From Maratus speciosus (lineage: Eukaryota > Arthropoda > Arachnida > Araneae > Salticidae), in NCBI GenBank assembly GCA_963932465.1, contig OZ010799.1, positions 160,452,761 to 160,516,760 of the forward strand: 64,000 nucleotides of DNA, written 5' to 3'. Shown one piece after another: positions 10,721 to 21,746 of the stretch. The translations under genes were made by a program, and so were the position numbers. Under the pieces are notes generated by a model that was not told where the DNA came from, did no database searches, and worked only from the letters and a program-made list of their open reading frames with translations. Each line of letters starts with the position of its first letter. Position 1 is the first letter of the stretch.

Positions 10721-11333
10721 TTTTATAAAGTAAGGTGAATAAAGTTTTGTTTGAGCAATGTTAAGTTCACTGGTGATGAAACAAATGTTGAAATACTTGG
10801 TTGAGGATTTTAAACACCATGAAAGAAGGATCTAAACACTTTGGATAATGGCTTCGGTAACCTTCAATAATCTGTGGTCATTTATGTATAGGAATTATTT
10901 TGAATGTTCCTAGTTTCTAGAAAGGACTATAAATGATAAGCACTTCATTTTCAAATCAAACATGCTATAGAAAAAAGGAATAAATTAGAGGATTTCCATA
11001 AAAGAGTGTTCCAGTTTCAACGGTATATTATGAGTTTAATTTAGATTATTTCCAACAAACCATACATAAATTTAAGGTAAACTAACGTAGTTTTTCTTAC
11101 AAATGTCCAATAGATGCACCTTTAGTTATACGGTACACATCCAACCTAAAGTCCAATTCTTCCCGCACTTTTAACAAGTCCGCCGTAATAGAAGCAATAG
11201 CCTCTTCAATTCTGTGTCTCAACTTTGATAAATCATTAGGGAGCGGCGGAACGTAAAAACGATCATTTTAAAAGCCCCAAAGAAAAAATCTCATGGCTCT
11301 CACGGCTTTTAAATCTCCTGCCCAGCAATAACC
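10721..11333. other. AT-rich non-coding DNA
   Basis: Contains diverged pieces of the local AT-rich repeats and a less AT-rich stretch at 11090-11280 with no recognised coding. Nothing else is supported. Confidence 0.4.
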
Positions 11334-12205
11334 CTTTAAGCTCAGGATTCGCCATCCTGCATATGTGGCACTGCAAGCCAGTCGATAATAAAACAGTACT
11401 CGAGCATGGGCTTATCTAGAACTGTTTTGAGTTCTCATTATTTGCGACGCTCAGGAGTCGCCATTCTGCATGTATGGCACTTCAAGCGTGTCAATAACAA
11501 AGCAGTACTCGCGCATGGACTTATCTAGCACTGTTTGAGTTCTCATTCTTTCTGATGCTCAGGAGTCGTTATTCTGCGTATACGGCACTTCCAAGCGATT
11601 CAATAACAAAACAGTACTCGCACATGGGCTTAGCTAGAACTGTTTGAGTTCTCATTGTTTGTGACGCTCAGGAGTCGCCATTCTGCATATGAGACACTGC
11701 AAGCGAGCCAATAAATAAACAGTACTCGCGCGTGGGTTTATCTAGAACTGTTTGAGTTCTCATTCTTTGTGACACTCAGGAGTCGCCATTCTGCGTATAC
11801 CGCACTTCCAAGCGATTCAATAACAAAACAGTACTCGCACATGGGCTTATCTAGAATTGTTTGAGTTTTCATTCTTTGTGACGCTCAGGAGTCGCCATTC
11901 TGCGTATGCGGACTGCAAGCGAGCCAATAAATAAACAGTACTCGCGCATGGGCTTATTTAGAACTGTTTGAGTTCGCATTCTTTGTGACGCTCAGGAGTC
12001 GCCATTCTGTGTATGCGGCACTGCAAGCGAGCCAATAAATAAACAGTACTCGCGGCATGGGCTTATCTAGAACTGTTTGAGTTCTCATTCTTTGTGACGC
12101 GCAGGAGTCGCCACTCTGCGTATGCGACACTGCAAGCGAGCCAATAAATAAGCAGTACTCGCGCATGGGCTTATCTAGAACTGTTTGAGTTCTCATTCTG
12201 ACGGG
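11334..12205. repeat. 108-bp tandem array, 8 copies
   Basis: The phrase TCAGGAGTCGCCATTCTG recurs at 11342, 11451, 11559, 11668, 11776, 11885, 11992 and 12101, a period of 107-109 bp. Units also contain ACAGTACTCGCGCATGGGCTT and TAGAACTGTTTGAGTTCTC. Copies are 85-95% alike. Because 108 is 36 codons, the minus strand stays open through several units (11954-12250) and reads as a 36-residue peptide repeat; small indels break the frame elsewhere and no start, domain or signal supports a gene. Confidence 0.9.
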
Positions 12206-12661
12206 TCGCAGGTGATATTTTTGGCTTGCAATTTTTACGTGTAATAACACTATTAATGTTTAATTCATGGCGTACGTAATGTATGATCAACTCCGTGCGA
12301 TTTTTTATGTCTTAAATTTTAGTCTTCAAAAAAATCGTTTTTCAAATGGTCGTTGTAATTTAATAAATTGCTATATTTTTTTCTTTACGTATGAGAAGAT
12401 CATGAAAATTAAAGGTTTTTACAGAGTTCATTCCGTTTACCCTTACTATATACGCAATATATATACCCTAATGAAATTCATGTCAATTTCATTATGTTTC
12501 AAACAGAATAAACCATCATGGTAAAAAGAATAAGCAATCATAGAATAAACAAAATAGAATAAACAATGGAATAAAAAATTTGGAATAGAAAAACGAATAA
12601 AGAACATTCTTTTTTTTTTCTTTTTGATATAAACAAAAGGACTACGTCTGAATTCATTCAT
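12206..12661. other. AT-rich flank, part of the ~646-bp repeat family
   Basis: The block around 12376-12470 (containing AAAGGTTTTTACAGAGTTCATTC) is repeated in diverged form at about 16925-17010, so this is probably the end of one higher-order unit lying before the Penelope insertion. The open frames here are not supported as genes. Confidence 0.4.
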
Positions 12662-13389
12662 ATTTATAAAAACTTTTCAAAATAACAGACAATACATTAC
12701 ATTACAAGATAAAAACAATATAAAAGGACGTTTCGGATTCATTCTGAATCCCTCATCAGCTAATTCCTAACGAAAAAGTCATACTAAATTTTAAAGTTCA
12801 ACAAGTAGGAAAACGTTACATCAAGTTGCCAAAAGATTATAGTTAAAACAAAACTGAATATTCTGCTGGTAGTGATGCAGCCTCGTTAATTGCTAAATCA
12901 GCAGTTCGTGTGTACCAAGCTTCCAAAAACCTACGACTTGCATAAATGCTGCAGCCTGATCTAATTATATAAGCATTTTCAAAACTCGGAAAATGATCAG
13001 TTTTCATGGCGTGCTCAACAATTTTAGAATTTAAATTTTTATTTTTAAAAGCATGTTTATGCTCCTTAAGTCTTGTTTCAAGTGTACGGCTGGTTTCACC
13101 TATGTAGACTGCATTACACTGTTTGCACGAAGTTCCATAAATAATATCTTTAAACTGTAAGATTGGATATCGATGCTTAAAATTGCTTAAAAGATCCTTA
13201 AGTGGTTTCTGCGGGATGAAGGACGTGTGAATGCCAAGTGGTTTCAAACAATGCGAAATCTTCTCTGAAATACCTTTGTAATACGGAATGCTTGCGAATT
13301 TATTAACTTTCATACGTTGGAAGGGTGGAGGAGTATCCATGTGTGCACGAAGAAGTTCAATAAAAATGCGAAAACAAAACCTTTCAGTG
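12662..13389 (-). mobile_element. Penelope-like element copy A, 5'-truncated
   Basis: The 3' part of a Penelope-like retroelement on the minus strand: end of the reverse transcriptase region, linker, GIY-YIG endonuclease and 3' UTR. It forms the left arm of a large inverted repeat with copy B (13421-14232); a spacer of about 31 bp separates the two 5' ends. Inverted or partial tandem dimers with 5' truncation are known for Penelope elements. The 3' UTR holds a hammerhead-like core. Confidence 0.8.
12727..12759 (-). ncRNA. Hammerhead-ribozyme-like core, copy A
   Basis: On the minus strand: CTGATGA, then a 6-bp hairpin (GGATTC / GAATCC, with one extra G at its base), then GAAAC, directly followed by GTC. 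These are the invariant core and cleavage-triplet elements of a type I hammerhead. Stem III would be only the self-complementary ACGT, so cleavage in cis is doubtful and a dimer may be required; stem I pairing is weak. Penelope-like elements are known to carry such minimal hammerheads. Confidence 0.55.
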
Positions 13390-13400
13390 TAACTATTCAA
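12843..13400 (-). pseudogene. Penelope GIY-YIG endonuclease region (copy A)
   Basis: An open frame of 185 codons that reads the C-terminal part of a Penelope-like polyprotein. Roughly the first 40 residues would be the end of the reverse transcriptase and the linker; from residue ~85 a Cys-x2-Cys segment (CKQCNAVYIGETSRTLETRL) is the Penelope form of the GIY-YIG nuclease motif, with the conserved Arg about ten residues after the Tyr, followed by a His-rich helix (KEHKHAF), an EHAMKTDH segment, and the downstream Glu in 'FLEAWYT'. The catalytic elements are intact, but the reverse transcriptase is missing, so the copy cannot mobilise itself. The listed start lies at the truncation point and is arbitrary. 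Confidence 0.8.
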
Positions 13401-13491
13401 CTTTAAATCGTATTACCCTGAAAGGTTTTGTTTTCGCATTTTTATGGAACTTCTTCGTGCACACATGGATACTCCTCTACCCTTCTAACGT

Positions 13492-14056
13492 ATGAAAGTT
13501 AATAAATTCGCAAGCATTCCGCATTACAAAGGTATTTCAGAGAAGATTTCGCATTTTTTGAAACCACTTGGCATTCACACGTCCTTCATCCCGCAGAAAC
13601 CACTTAAGGATCTTTTAAGCAATTTTAAGCATCGATATCCAATCTTACAGTTTAAAGATGAAATTTATGGAATTCTGTGCAAACAGTGTAATGCAGTCTA
13701 CACTGTTAAAAATATCGTGAAAAATTACCTCTGTTTTTAAAAGCTATCTATTTTCTAACCAATGAGAGCGCTCCATAAGTTTTTTAACAGTGTACATAGG
13801 TGAAACCAGACGTACACTTGAAACAAGACTTAAGGAGCATAAACATGCTTTTAGAAATAAAAATTTAAATTCTAAAATTGTTGAGCACGCCATGAAAACT
13901 GATCATTTTCCGAGTTTTGAGAATGCTTATATAATTAGATCAGGCTGCAGCATTTATTCAAGTCGTATGTTTTTGGAAGCTTGGTACACGAAAACTGCTG
14001 ATTTAGCAATTAACGAGGCTGCATCTCTACCAATAGAATATTCAGTTTTGTTTTAA
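13492..14056 (+). pseudogene. Penelope GIY-YIG endonuclease region (copy B, broken)
   Basis: Reads the same protein as copy A but the frame is cut within the nuclease motif: the part before the break ends at CNAVYT and the second part restarts at YIGETRRTLETRL. The break is exactly the MITE inserted at 13701-13792 with its TA duplication. Without it the two halves would rejoin in the order seen in copy A. Key GIY-YIG residues are otherwise kept. Confidence 0.8.
13701..13792. mobile_element. 92-bp mariner-type MITE inside Penelope copy B
   Basis: Starts CACTGTTAAAAA and ends TTTTTAACAGTG (12-bp perfect inverted termini) with TA on both sides (13699-13700 and 13793-13794). Copy A shows the empty site GCAGTCTACATAGG with a single TA, so the insertion and its 2-bp duplication are seen directly. 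Non-coding. Confidence 0.85.
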
Positions 14057-14139
14057 CTATAATTTTTTGGCAACTTGATATAATGTTTTTCTACTTGTTG
14101 AACTTTAAAATCTAGTATGACTTTTACGTTAGGAATTAG

Positions 14140-14172
14140 CTGATGAGGGATTCAGAATGAATCCGAAACGTC
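14140..14172 (+). ncRNA. Hammerhead-ribozyme-like core, copy B
   Basis: The same sequence as in copy A on the opposite strand: CTGATGA at 14140-14146, a 6-bp hairpin, GAAAC at 14165-14169 and GTC at 14170-14172. The base just before CTGATGA and the base after GTC could pair (G-C, then A-U), after which stem I is poor. The core is identical in both copies. Confidence 0.55.
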
Positions 14173-15416
14173 CTTTTATATTGTTTTTATCTTGTAATGT
14201 AATGTCTGTTATTTTGAAAAGTTTTTATAAATTCTATTAAATGTTTGAATAATTATTTTTATGCAACTTTAATAAACCAGAAACGTCGTCTCAAAGGAGG
14301 AATTAATAAATAGAGTGGATTAATGAAATGTTCGAAAATGAGTAATGAAAGATGAGATAATTACATTTAAAAAAACTCAAATTTAATTCCACATTCCAAT
14401 TATCTGAAATATTTCCGAATAAAGAAAATGTTTCACAATGTAATCTTTTATAAGCTCAATCTTAGTTGAGAAATGATTTCTGAATATACTGTAAGAGCAA
14501 GGAAAAAATGTGGACTACGAGATGATTTAAATATTATTGAAAAATCTCACATATTTTAAGTGCTACGCATAACATATTCTACAGTAACCATCTCCTAGTG
14601 CACGCAGTATTGTGTTTCAATTTCATTATGTTTAAAATATTGTATCACTATTAAAATACACAGAAAATTATGTTTTCCCCCATAGACCATAATGTAACGG
14701 AGTACTTTTGATTGCCCCTGTAAATGAACTATGAATGGTACACACTTCATTTTCAATACTGAACATGTCATAGTGAGTACTAATAACGTATATCAATTTA
14801 ACGTAAGACGCCAGACTGCGAAACCGCCGTTACAAAAATTTTCTACTATGTTTGAAATGGTTAAAAAAGAATAAAGATTATTCTATTAAATGTTTGATTA
14901 ATTATCTTTTGCAACTTTAGAAAACAACAAGCGTCGTCAAAATAGGAATTAATAAATAAGAGTTGATTAATGAAATGTTCGAAAATGAGTAATGAAAGAT
15001 GAGATAAATACATATAAAAAAATCAAATTAAATTCCAGAATCCAATTATCTGAAAATTTTCTGAAAAAAGAAAATTTTTCACTAATCTCTTATAAGCTCA
15101 ATCTCGTTTGAGAAATGATTTCTAAAGATACTGTGAGCCCAAGGGGAAAAAAACTGTCGACCACGAGATCATTTAAATATTATAGAAAAATGTAACATAT
15201 TGTAAGTGTTACACAGAACATATTCTAGAGCATCCATCTCCTAGTACTCCGAAATAATGAATATAAATTTAAATCCTCGTTAAAACATGAACGCAAAGAT
15301 TTTTATTCTATAAATCATAACGTAAAGGAATTATTTTGAATTTCCTTGGTCTCTATAAAGGACTACAAATGGTATGCATTTCAGCTATAGTTAAAAGCAG
15401 TAACATATGTTAATTA

Positions 15417-16401
15417 CAATAAAAGCTCTTTCATCCGGCATTCTATGGTTCGGCACATTCTATAATCCGGCAGTCTAGCCCGTGTTTTGTTTTTTTCTTA
15501 CCAATCCCTCGACTGGGATCGCTGGGTTGCGAGCAGCTCACTCAGGTTTCAGACGTCTCTTGACCTTGACCACTAGGTCGCGGTACCGTGTGCTTAATTT
15601 AATTCGCTCAGTGTTTATCGTGGCTCAAATTGTGGCATAATGGCGAAAATTATGATCAAGATTTCAAATGTTCGAAGTGATTACCAAAATATAGTGCTAG
15701 ATTTGGTAGAAGCTGTGCCAAACAACCCTTTCAGAGATATACCCTGTGAGGAAGTTATAGACTGTATTGAAATCGACGACAGCGTGCCAGTGGTCGAAGA
15801 AATCAGTGACGCACTGATTATACAAAGCGTTTTGAACTCACAAGAAGCCCATATTCAGGAGGTGGAATCGGATGAAGAAGGAACCGTGGCAGATTAATCT
15901 GATCTCGTGGGAATGGAAACAGGCTTCTGATGCATTAGATACATTCATAAAATTTGCCAAATCGAACGAAAGCTACAATTCTGCAGAACTCATAAATCTG
16001 TGTATAATCTGCAACGATTTTTGGTAGAAGAAATCCGAATCGCGGATATCAGAGCCTTTTTTTTCAAATGTAATGTTCATACTAATTTTTTACTACATGT
16101 ACAATGACAAAGATTCAAATGTTCATATAAAGTATATGTTAAATAAATCGAATTTAATTTTTTATTCTGTTTTTCTTTAATTCTCACAGTTGTTAGAACT
16201 AGAACCTTCGAACTACAGAGCTACGAATACGAAAACAGTTTGGGGGAAATACAGAACAGTATTTGTCAGATATTTATACGATTTTCACAGGTTCATAATG
16301 TAGGCGAACACAAAAAATGCATTGACGTTCGATAATCCAGCAAAATCTCTAATTCGACACGGCTATGGTCCCGAACGTGCCGGATTAAAGCGATTCTACT
16401 G
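15417..16401 (+). mobile_element. Tigger/pogo-type DNA transposon, internally deleted
   Basis: Terminal inverted repeats of about 24 bp end in ATCCGGCA (15417-15440 and 16379-16401), with TA on both sides (15415-15416 and 16402-16403). At 985 bp it lacks most of the transposase and keeps only a C-terminal coding remnant. It splits the middle copy of the ~646-bp repeat. Confidence 0.8.
15640..16026 (+). pseudogene. C-terminal remnant of a Tigger/jerky-like transposase
   Basis: An 85-codon frame (15640-15897) starts with an AUG context after a deletion and runs into an acidic tail (DIPCEEVIDCIEIDDSVP ... ESDEEGTVAD) typical of the region after the DDE domain in Tigger and CENP-B-related transposases. 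After the stop a second frame continues with a helix ending 'AELINLCIICNDFW', matching the usual C-terminal helix of this family. The CENP-B HTH domains and the DDE catalytic core are missing, so no activity is expected. Source: deletion derivative inside a TIR-bounded element. Confidence 0.7.
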
Positions 16402-16850
16402 TACATTAGAATCTGTGCATATTATTGAGAGAGGACGGAATACTGCCCACCGACAAACCGTAGTTATAAAATTTTTCAACTAAGTTTGAAATGGTTAAAG
16501 ACGAATAGAGAATACCCTATGTAATAATGTTTGATTAATTATTTTTATGCAACTTTAAAAAACCACAAACGTCGTCTCAAAGGAAGAATTAATAAATAGA
16601 ATTGATTAATGAAATGTTCGAAAATGAGTAATGAAAGATTAAAATAATTACATTTAAAAAAAAAAAATTCAAATTAAATACCACAATTCAATTATCTGAA
16701 AAGATTCCGAAAAAAGAAAATGTTTCAAAATGTAATCTCTTATAAGCTCTATCTCATTTGAGAAATGATTTCTGAAGATACGGTAGGTGCAAGGGGGAAA
16801 AAAGTCGACCACGAGATGATTTAAGTGTTATTGAAAAATGTCACAGAAAA

Positions 16851-18647
16851 CGACTTGAAAGATCGCTGTTGATTTGAGTGTAATCATTTAAGAACTTTAT
16901 ACTTCAAACTGAGAAAAAGGTTAATTAAGTTTTTTTTTTCTTTACCTATTAGGATCATGAGAGTTAAAGGTTTTACAGAGTCCATTCTGTTTACACCACA
17001 ATATATATGCGAGGGGGGATGCAGAAATAACTGGAATTTCTTTCTAAAAATCTGTATGTATATATATATGCTAATCAAATAGATTTTACAAGCCTAAATG
17101 GGCTAAAATTAGAGTATCATATGCATAAATAAGAATCCCATATGTTATATATATATATAGCATATACAATACTTTTGAATCCAAAATTATCTTACAAGTT
17201 CAACTAACAATACCAACCAAATTGTAAAATGAAGATGAGCATGTAATAATATTATATATGCAAATATCTGGGAGCACGGCAGTGCGTCCGCCAAGTTCGC
17301 ACAAGCCGTAAGCTACCTTTTCCTGAACCATTTCGGCATACTTTTCACCCCCTCATAACATCGTTTTAGGGAGCGATGTAGAAATTTTTCTTTTATACAC
17401 ATGTTCATATGGTCAAACTGAACTAAGGTTCCACGATTTCATGTTTCTATATTTAGTAGTTTTCGAAATATTAAATTCCGAAAAAGCGCTTTTTTGTCAC
17501 TGACTCACTTCGCATCATCAAATAACTAAGGTACTTCTAAAAGTCGTAGAATCATGAAATTTCACAAGTAAGTCGGGTTTGTAGCACAATTAACCAGAAA
17601 AATCTGAAAACACAGAATTTCCGCCTCTAAACCCTTCAAACAGGGGGTGTTCATTTGGCTGTAAACAGTTCCTTCAGATTCAATTGCGCCAATGTTGGTC
17701 GCCAATACACGATTACAGGGTTTTGAAGGGGTCACGTAATTTCAAGCAGAATAAAACTTTATATATATGCTTTTCCAAAGATGTTTGTTAAATAGAAAAA
17801 AAATGAATATACCTAAAAATTTTAATCAGTATAGGTTATGATATATTTACGATATTAAAACAATAAAACATTTAACAAAATATAACCGCAATCCGGTATG
17901 TTTCCGATATAGTAACCTTGGCGAAATACAGAAAATAGCCTTTACGAGAAAAGAAATTTGATAACGCATTTTCTGGCAACCTATTTACTGTGTCATATAC
18001 ACAAGCAATTTTTTCCATGTGTATATAATTTATTTAATGTAAGGAACCCGTTTATTTATTTTTATATACCAACATAAATAATTTGTATATAAAAAATAAT
18101 ATTTTATACATGTATAAATAAAATGTTTATATGTATATAAATACATAATATAAATAACATAAAAGTTCATCAGGTTTGTTTTCATAGTTGTTTATATCAT
18201 TTGGCAGCATATCTCAGTTTCTGAAGTCCGAATTGCGCCAAGATTTAAAAAAAGTGCCAAGATCCCTATAGTGGAAAATATCCTAATTCCATATGAAAGT
18301 TTTTAAAAATCTCCTTTTAATTAAATGAAATGTGTAACTAATAAACTGTCTTTAACGATATGCGACAGATGCGGCGTCCAAAGTCCGCTGCTAATGTTAT
18401 TATATTGTATTATTAGCCAACTTACTGTTAATTTATTATTAATTTTAAATCTGTAAAAGAAAGATTATAGTTATAGATAAGATATGTTGGTCGCCAAAAC
18501 CAGATTACAGAAAATTAGCCTGAGTTATAAAGGTGTTACATGAGTTCAAGCTGAATGAATTTTTATATGCTTTTACAAAAATATTAATAAAGCAAATCTT
18601 TCAGTTTATCTGTCCATCTTTTACTTCCTTAAAACAAATTTTATTAA
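16851..18647. other. AT-rich non-coding DNA with diverged repeats
   Basis: A block near 17690-17790 (phrase ATGTTGGTCGCCAA) recurs diverged near 18486-18600. A TA microsatellite lies at about 17143-17160. No coding or structured element is supported. Confidence 0.4.
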
Positions 18648-19043
18648 AGACCGGGAGGCGTCTGCACAGATCATCACCTCATCGAATTGACGGCTGAAAT
18701 TTTAGGATTAGTTAAATATCGATTAGCGTATTGAAATATAACTGGTCTGCCAAGTCATATCTTTATGGAAACCACCTACAGACCCGATTTTACGGGTTAA
18801 TTGGTGGATTTTGCATTGTGTTTTCCTGCACCCATTCCTCCATATTTCCAAACTTTTGTATGCAGGAAAATACAATAGAAAACCTATCAGTTAACCACTA
18901 AAATTAGGTCTTCAGATGGTTTCTACCAAGATATGACTTAACAGACCAGTTGCATTTAAATATGCTAATCTAGTTTTAACTAATCCTAAAATTTCAGCTG
19001 TAAACTCGATGAGGTGATGGTGAGTGCAGACGCCTCCCGGTCT
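18648..19043. mobile_element. Foldback MITE with long inverted arms
   Basis: The ends AGACCGGGAGGCGTCTGCA (18648-18666) and the exact reverse complement at 19025-19043 are perfect; inverted similarity then continues, with mismatches, over about 170 bp per arm around a short centre near 18840. Non-coding; target duplication unclear (AT-rich flanks). The open frame at 19014-19226 overlaps one arm and is an artefact. Confidence 0.7.
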
Positions 19044-20799
19044 ATTATAAATGTCGGAATTCTAATCTCAATAGCACTCTGGTCAATCTGGCAATTATCC
19101 CTACTATTTATGGAACACTATTCCTTTAAGTGCGTTTTAGTGATGTTAATGTACTTATGCATATGCATCATACATATTATACATATGCACATAATACGTT
19201 ATACATTTGCATCATATATATTATAGGTATGTGTATAATACATAATACATATGCATCATTATGACGTCAGAATAAACAAAAAAATTTTTGTCGCCAAATT
19301 TGAGAATTGACATGATATATTACCAAATTCGGCGAAACTTTGCTAAATGTCCTCAAGCTTGGCGAATATTTGGCGCTAGTGGCTATTTTTCAATGAGTTA
19401 ATTATTAATGCGAGCCATCTATTTTTATTTTTCCGCATATCATCTGAATAGTTAAATGATATAACGTACTAATATTTCCAAAGTGCAAATAGTTTCGTCA
19501 CTGTCCAAAATCTCTGCTATTGTTATTATATTGTACTGTTATTATATTTACTGTGGCTATGTTGCTAATCATTACACCACTAAAACTTCTGTATATATAA
19601 AGAGAATTTACGGAAAAATTATATAAAGAGAATTTACGGAAACTATTAAAGCATTGAAACTGCCAGTTCTCCTTATGATCATTATAATTCTATAATATGT
19701 AACCTGTTAATCGATATATAAGTTAGAATGAATCTTCTATAATCTGGTTCCTCGCATTTTAGTTTTCAGGTTTCGAATAAAATTAACTAAAATCTTAAAA
19801 CCATGGCACATTGACTAATTCAACACGATCAGATGAGAAAAATGATAGATTTTCAAATGGGTCATGGCAGTGATCCGGTAGACCTTCTATTCTTCCGTAA
19901 TCGTGTCTATTGAAAAGGTTAACGTGAAACAAAAAGATATTAGCATCAATATGGTTTAATGCAAATGCAGATATTGTCAAAGGATTTCATAAGAATTATT
20001 TCACTTGTACCCAGTCGTATCAGTTAAAATACAACAATTGGTAGTGAGCCCAATTAGAAAAGATTACTTAATAGGATTAAAAATTTCCGCATTAGAGAAC
20101 GAATCGTAACTGCTAAGGAAACATGCATAAGTGAGTTAAGATATATTTGTCACGAAAGATGGAATACATAACAACACAAAATATATGATGTGCTTCCATG
20201 ATCGTAAAGAATTTTTGATTTCTCTATCAAAAGCTTCCGACTTGGCGAAAGAATGGGCAAGTAAATTAAATTATGAATAACAGTAACATGATGCAACGTT
20301 TAACATGGAATTAATACGGTAAATACTGCTTGCTAGAGGCGGCTAGTACTTTAATATAAAAAGAAATAAAGTATAAATTTGTAAAGCTCAATAAAATAAA
20401 TTTGGGTATTTTTATATTAGCCGGGCGAAAGTGGCAAATCGTCAAATACTATTCCCAACTCCATTGTTCATATTGCATTCATTTCATTTAAAGATATATA
20501 CTTTTCAGTCATCTCATTTAAAATAGACGCATTTCCCTCATTTTATTTAATAGAATATTTAACATAGAAATAAATAAATAAATAAATAAGAAATAATAAC
20601 ATAAACCAAAATATTTTATTTGAAAATCAAACATTGTTTCTAATTTACACATGTAAAAAATGAAAACTGCTATTGGCGAAAAAACAAGTCTAATGAGGAG
20701 ATTTGCTCCCGTGTAACATAAAAGTACCGAAATTTAAGTTTTTTCATATTAATATAGTTTAGAATAACAAACTTGAAAAAACTTACAAAAAGTAGTGAT
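19044..20799. other. AT-rich non-coding DNA with simple repeats
   Basis: A degenerate CATATGCATCATA-type simple repeat lies at about 19145-19260 and a 27-bp perfect duplication (ATATAAAGAGAATTTACGG) at about 19596-19641. Nothing else was recognised. Confidence 0.45.
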
Positions 20800-21746
20800 A
20801 TCCCAACAAAAAGTTTTCGGTAAAAAAAAAAAGCGCCAAGTTCTCCTTAATGTTTCGGCCAGAAAAAGTAGTGATATCTGAAGTTCGCACAAGTTAAAAG
20901 CCAAACATCCCAAATCTTTCATTGAAAATGGCTTCCTGCGACTTGGCCGTTAATGCCTTCGAGAGAGTTTTTCAAATTTTAAAATATATACAAATGAGCT
21001 ACATGCCAACTACATTTTTTGATTATTTTAGGCATTTTGTGGAACAGAGTACAGAAAAAATACACATTTGAAAAAAGCATTTAAACAACTTCAGTCTATT
21101 TAAATTCTTAGAAGTTAAAAATAACAAAATACTTGTATTCAGGAGATAATATCCCTAATTGCTAAAACATAATTAGTATCATCTTTTAACAGTTTATAAA
21201 TCGAATACCTCATAATGTATGCAAACAAACTATAATAAATGTTCAAACGAAAAAATTCTCTTTCGTCAATACACAAAATTTCAATATTATACAATAAAAT
21301 ATAATTTAACATATTATGAGATTTGAAGTAAGTAAATTTTGTTTTATTTCTTGGGTTTTACGTTAATGACTTTAGCTTTAGACCGTACAAAATAGCAATT
21401 AAACCACAAGTGGACTAAATGATCTGTAATCAAAACTAATGTTTGTTGAAACTGAATGGTAGTTATCAGAAATCTTTTACTTATGTCTTTATGTGAATTT
21501 GCCTCTTTGCATTCTAATATTACTTTTAATATTTAAATAATTCATAAATGCGTAATTTCCAATCATTAATTTTGAAATGTTGTAGAAGGCATTAACGGCC
21601 AAGTCGCAGGAAGCCATTTTCAATGAAAGATTTGGGATGTTTGGCTTTTAACTTGTGCGAACTTCAGATATCACTACTTTTTCTGGCCGAAACATTAAGG
21701 AGAACTTGGCGCTTTTTTTTTTTTACCGAAAACTTTTTGTTGGGAT
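20800..21746. mobile_element. Long-TIR non-autonomous DNA element
   Basis: Arms of about 160 bp (20800-20959 and 21586-21746) are nearly perfect inverted repeats starting ATCCCAACAAAAAGTTTTCG. The 626-bp interior is AT-rich and non-coding. Long, almost identical arms suggest a young insertion; the TIR length recalls Mutator-like elements, but I see no clear 9-11 bp target duplication, so the superfamily is open. Confidence 0.7.

Larger units (their letters stand above)
13421..14232 (+). mobile_element. Penelope-like element copy B, 5'-truncated, interrupted by a MITE
   Basis: Right arm of the inverted pair, on the plus strand, about 96% identical to copy A by eye. Both copies are truncated at essentially the same point, which suggests that one event created the inverted dimer. 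Its coding region is split by a 92-bp MITE at 13701-13792. The 3' end matches copy A out to position 14232. Confidence 0.8.
14235..16850. repeat. ~646-bp higher-order unit, three tandem copies
   Basis: Units begin near 14235, 14880 and 16515 (marker: TCTATTAAATGTTTGA or a close variant). Each contains the satellite-like monomer (GAATTAATAAATAGAGT... GAAATGTTCGAAAATGAG) and a downstream block with GAGAAATGATTTCTGAA and CACGAGATGATTTAA. Spacing is 645 bp for the first pair; the second spacing is about 1635 bp, which falls to about 648 bp after subtracting the Tigger element and its TA duplication. Pairwise identity is roughly 80-88%. Confidence 0.75.

Noticed and set aside
11334..12205. CRISPR-like array
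   Set aside because: There are no unique spacers between short repeats; the whole 108-bp unit is repeated, and the DNA is eukaryotic.
15640..15897. Possible short acidic host gene
   Set aside because: Lies inside TIR and TA borders and matches the usual tail of Tigger transposases.
19014..19226. 70-codon frame with hydrophobic segments
   Set aside because: Starts in the arm of a foldback MITE and runs into a CATATG simple repeat.
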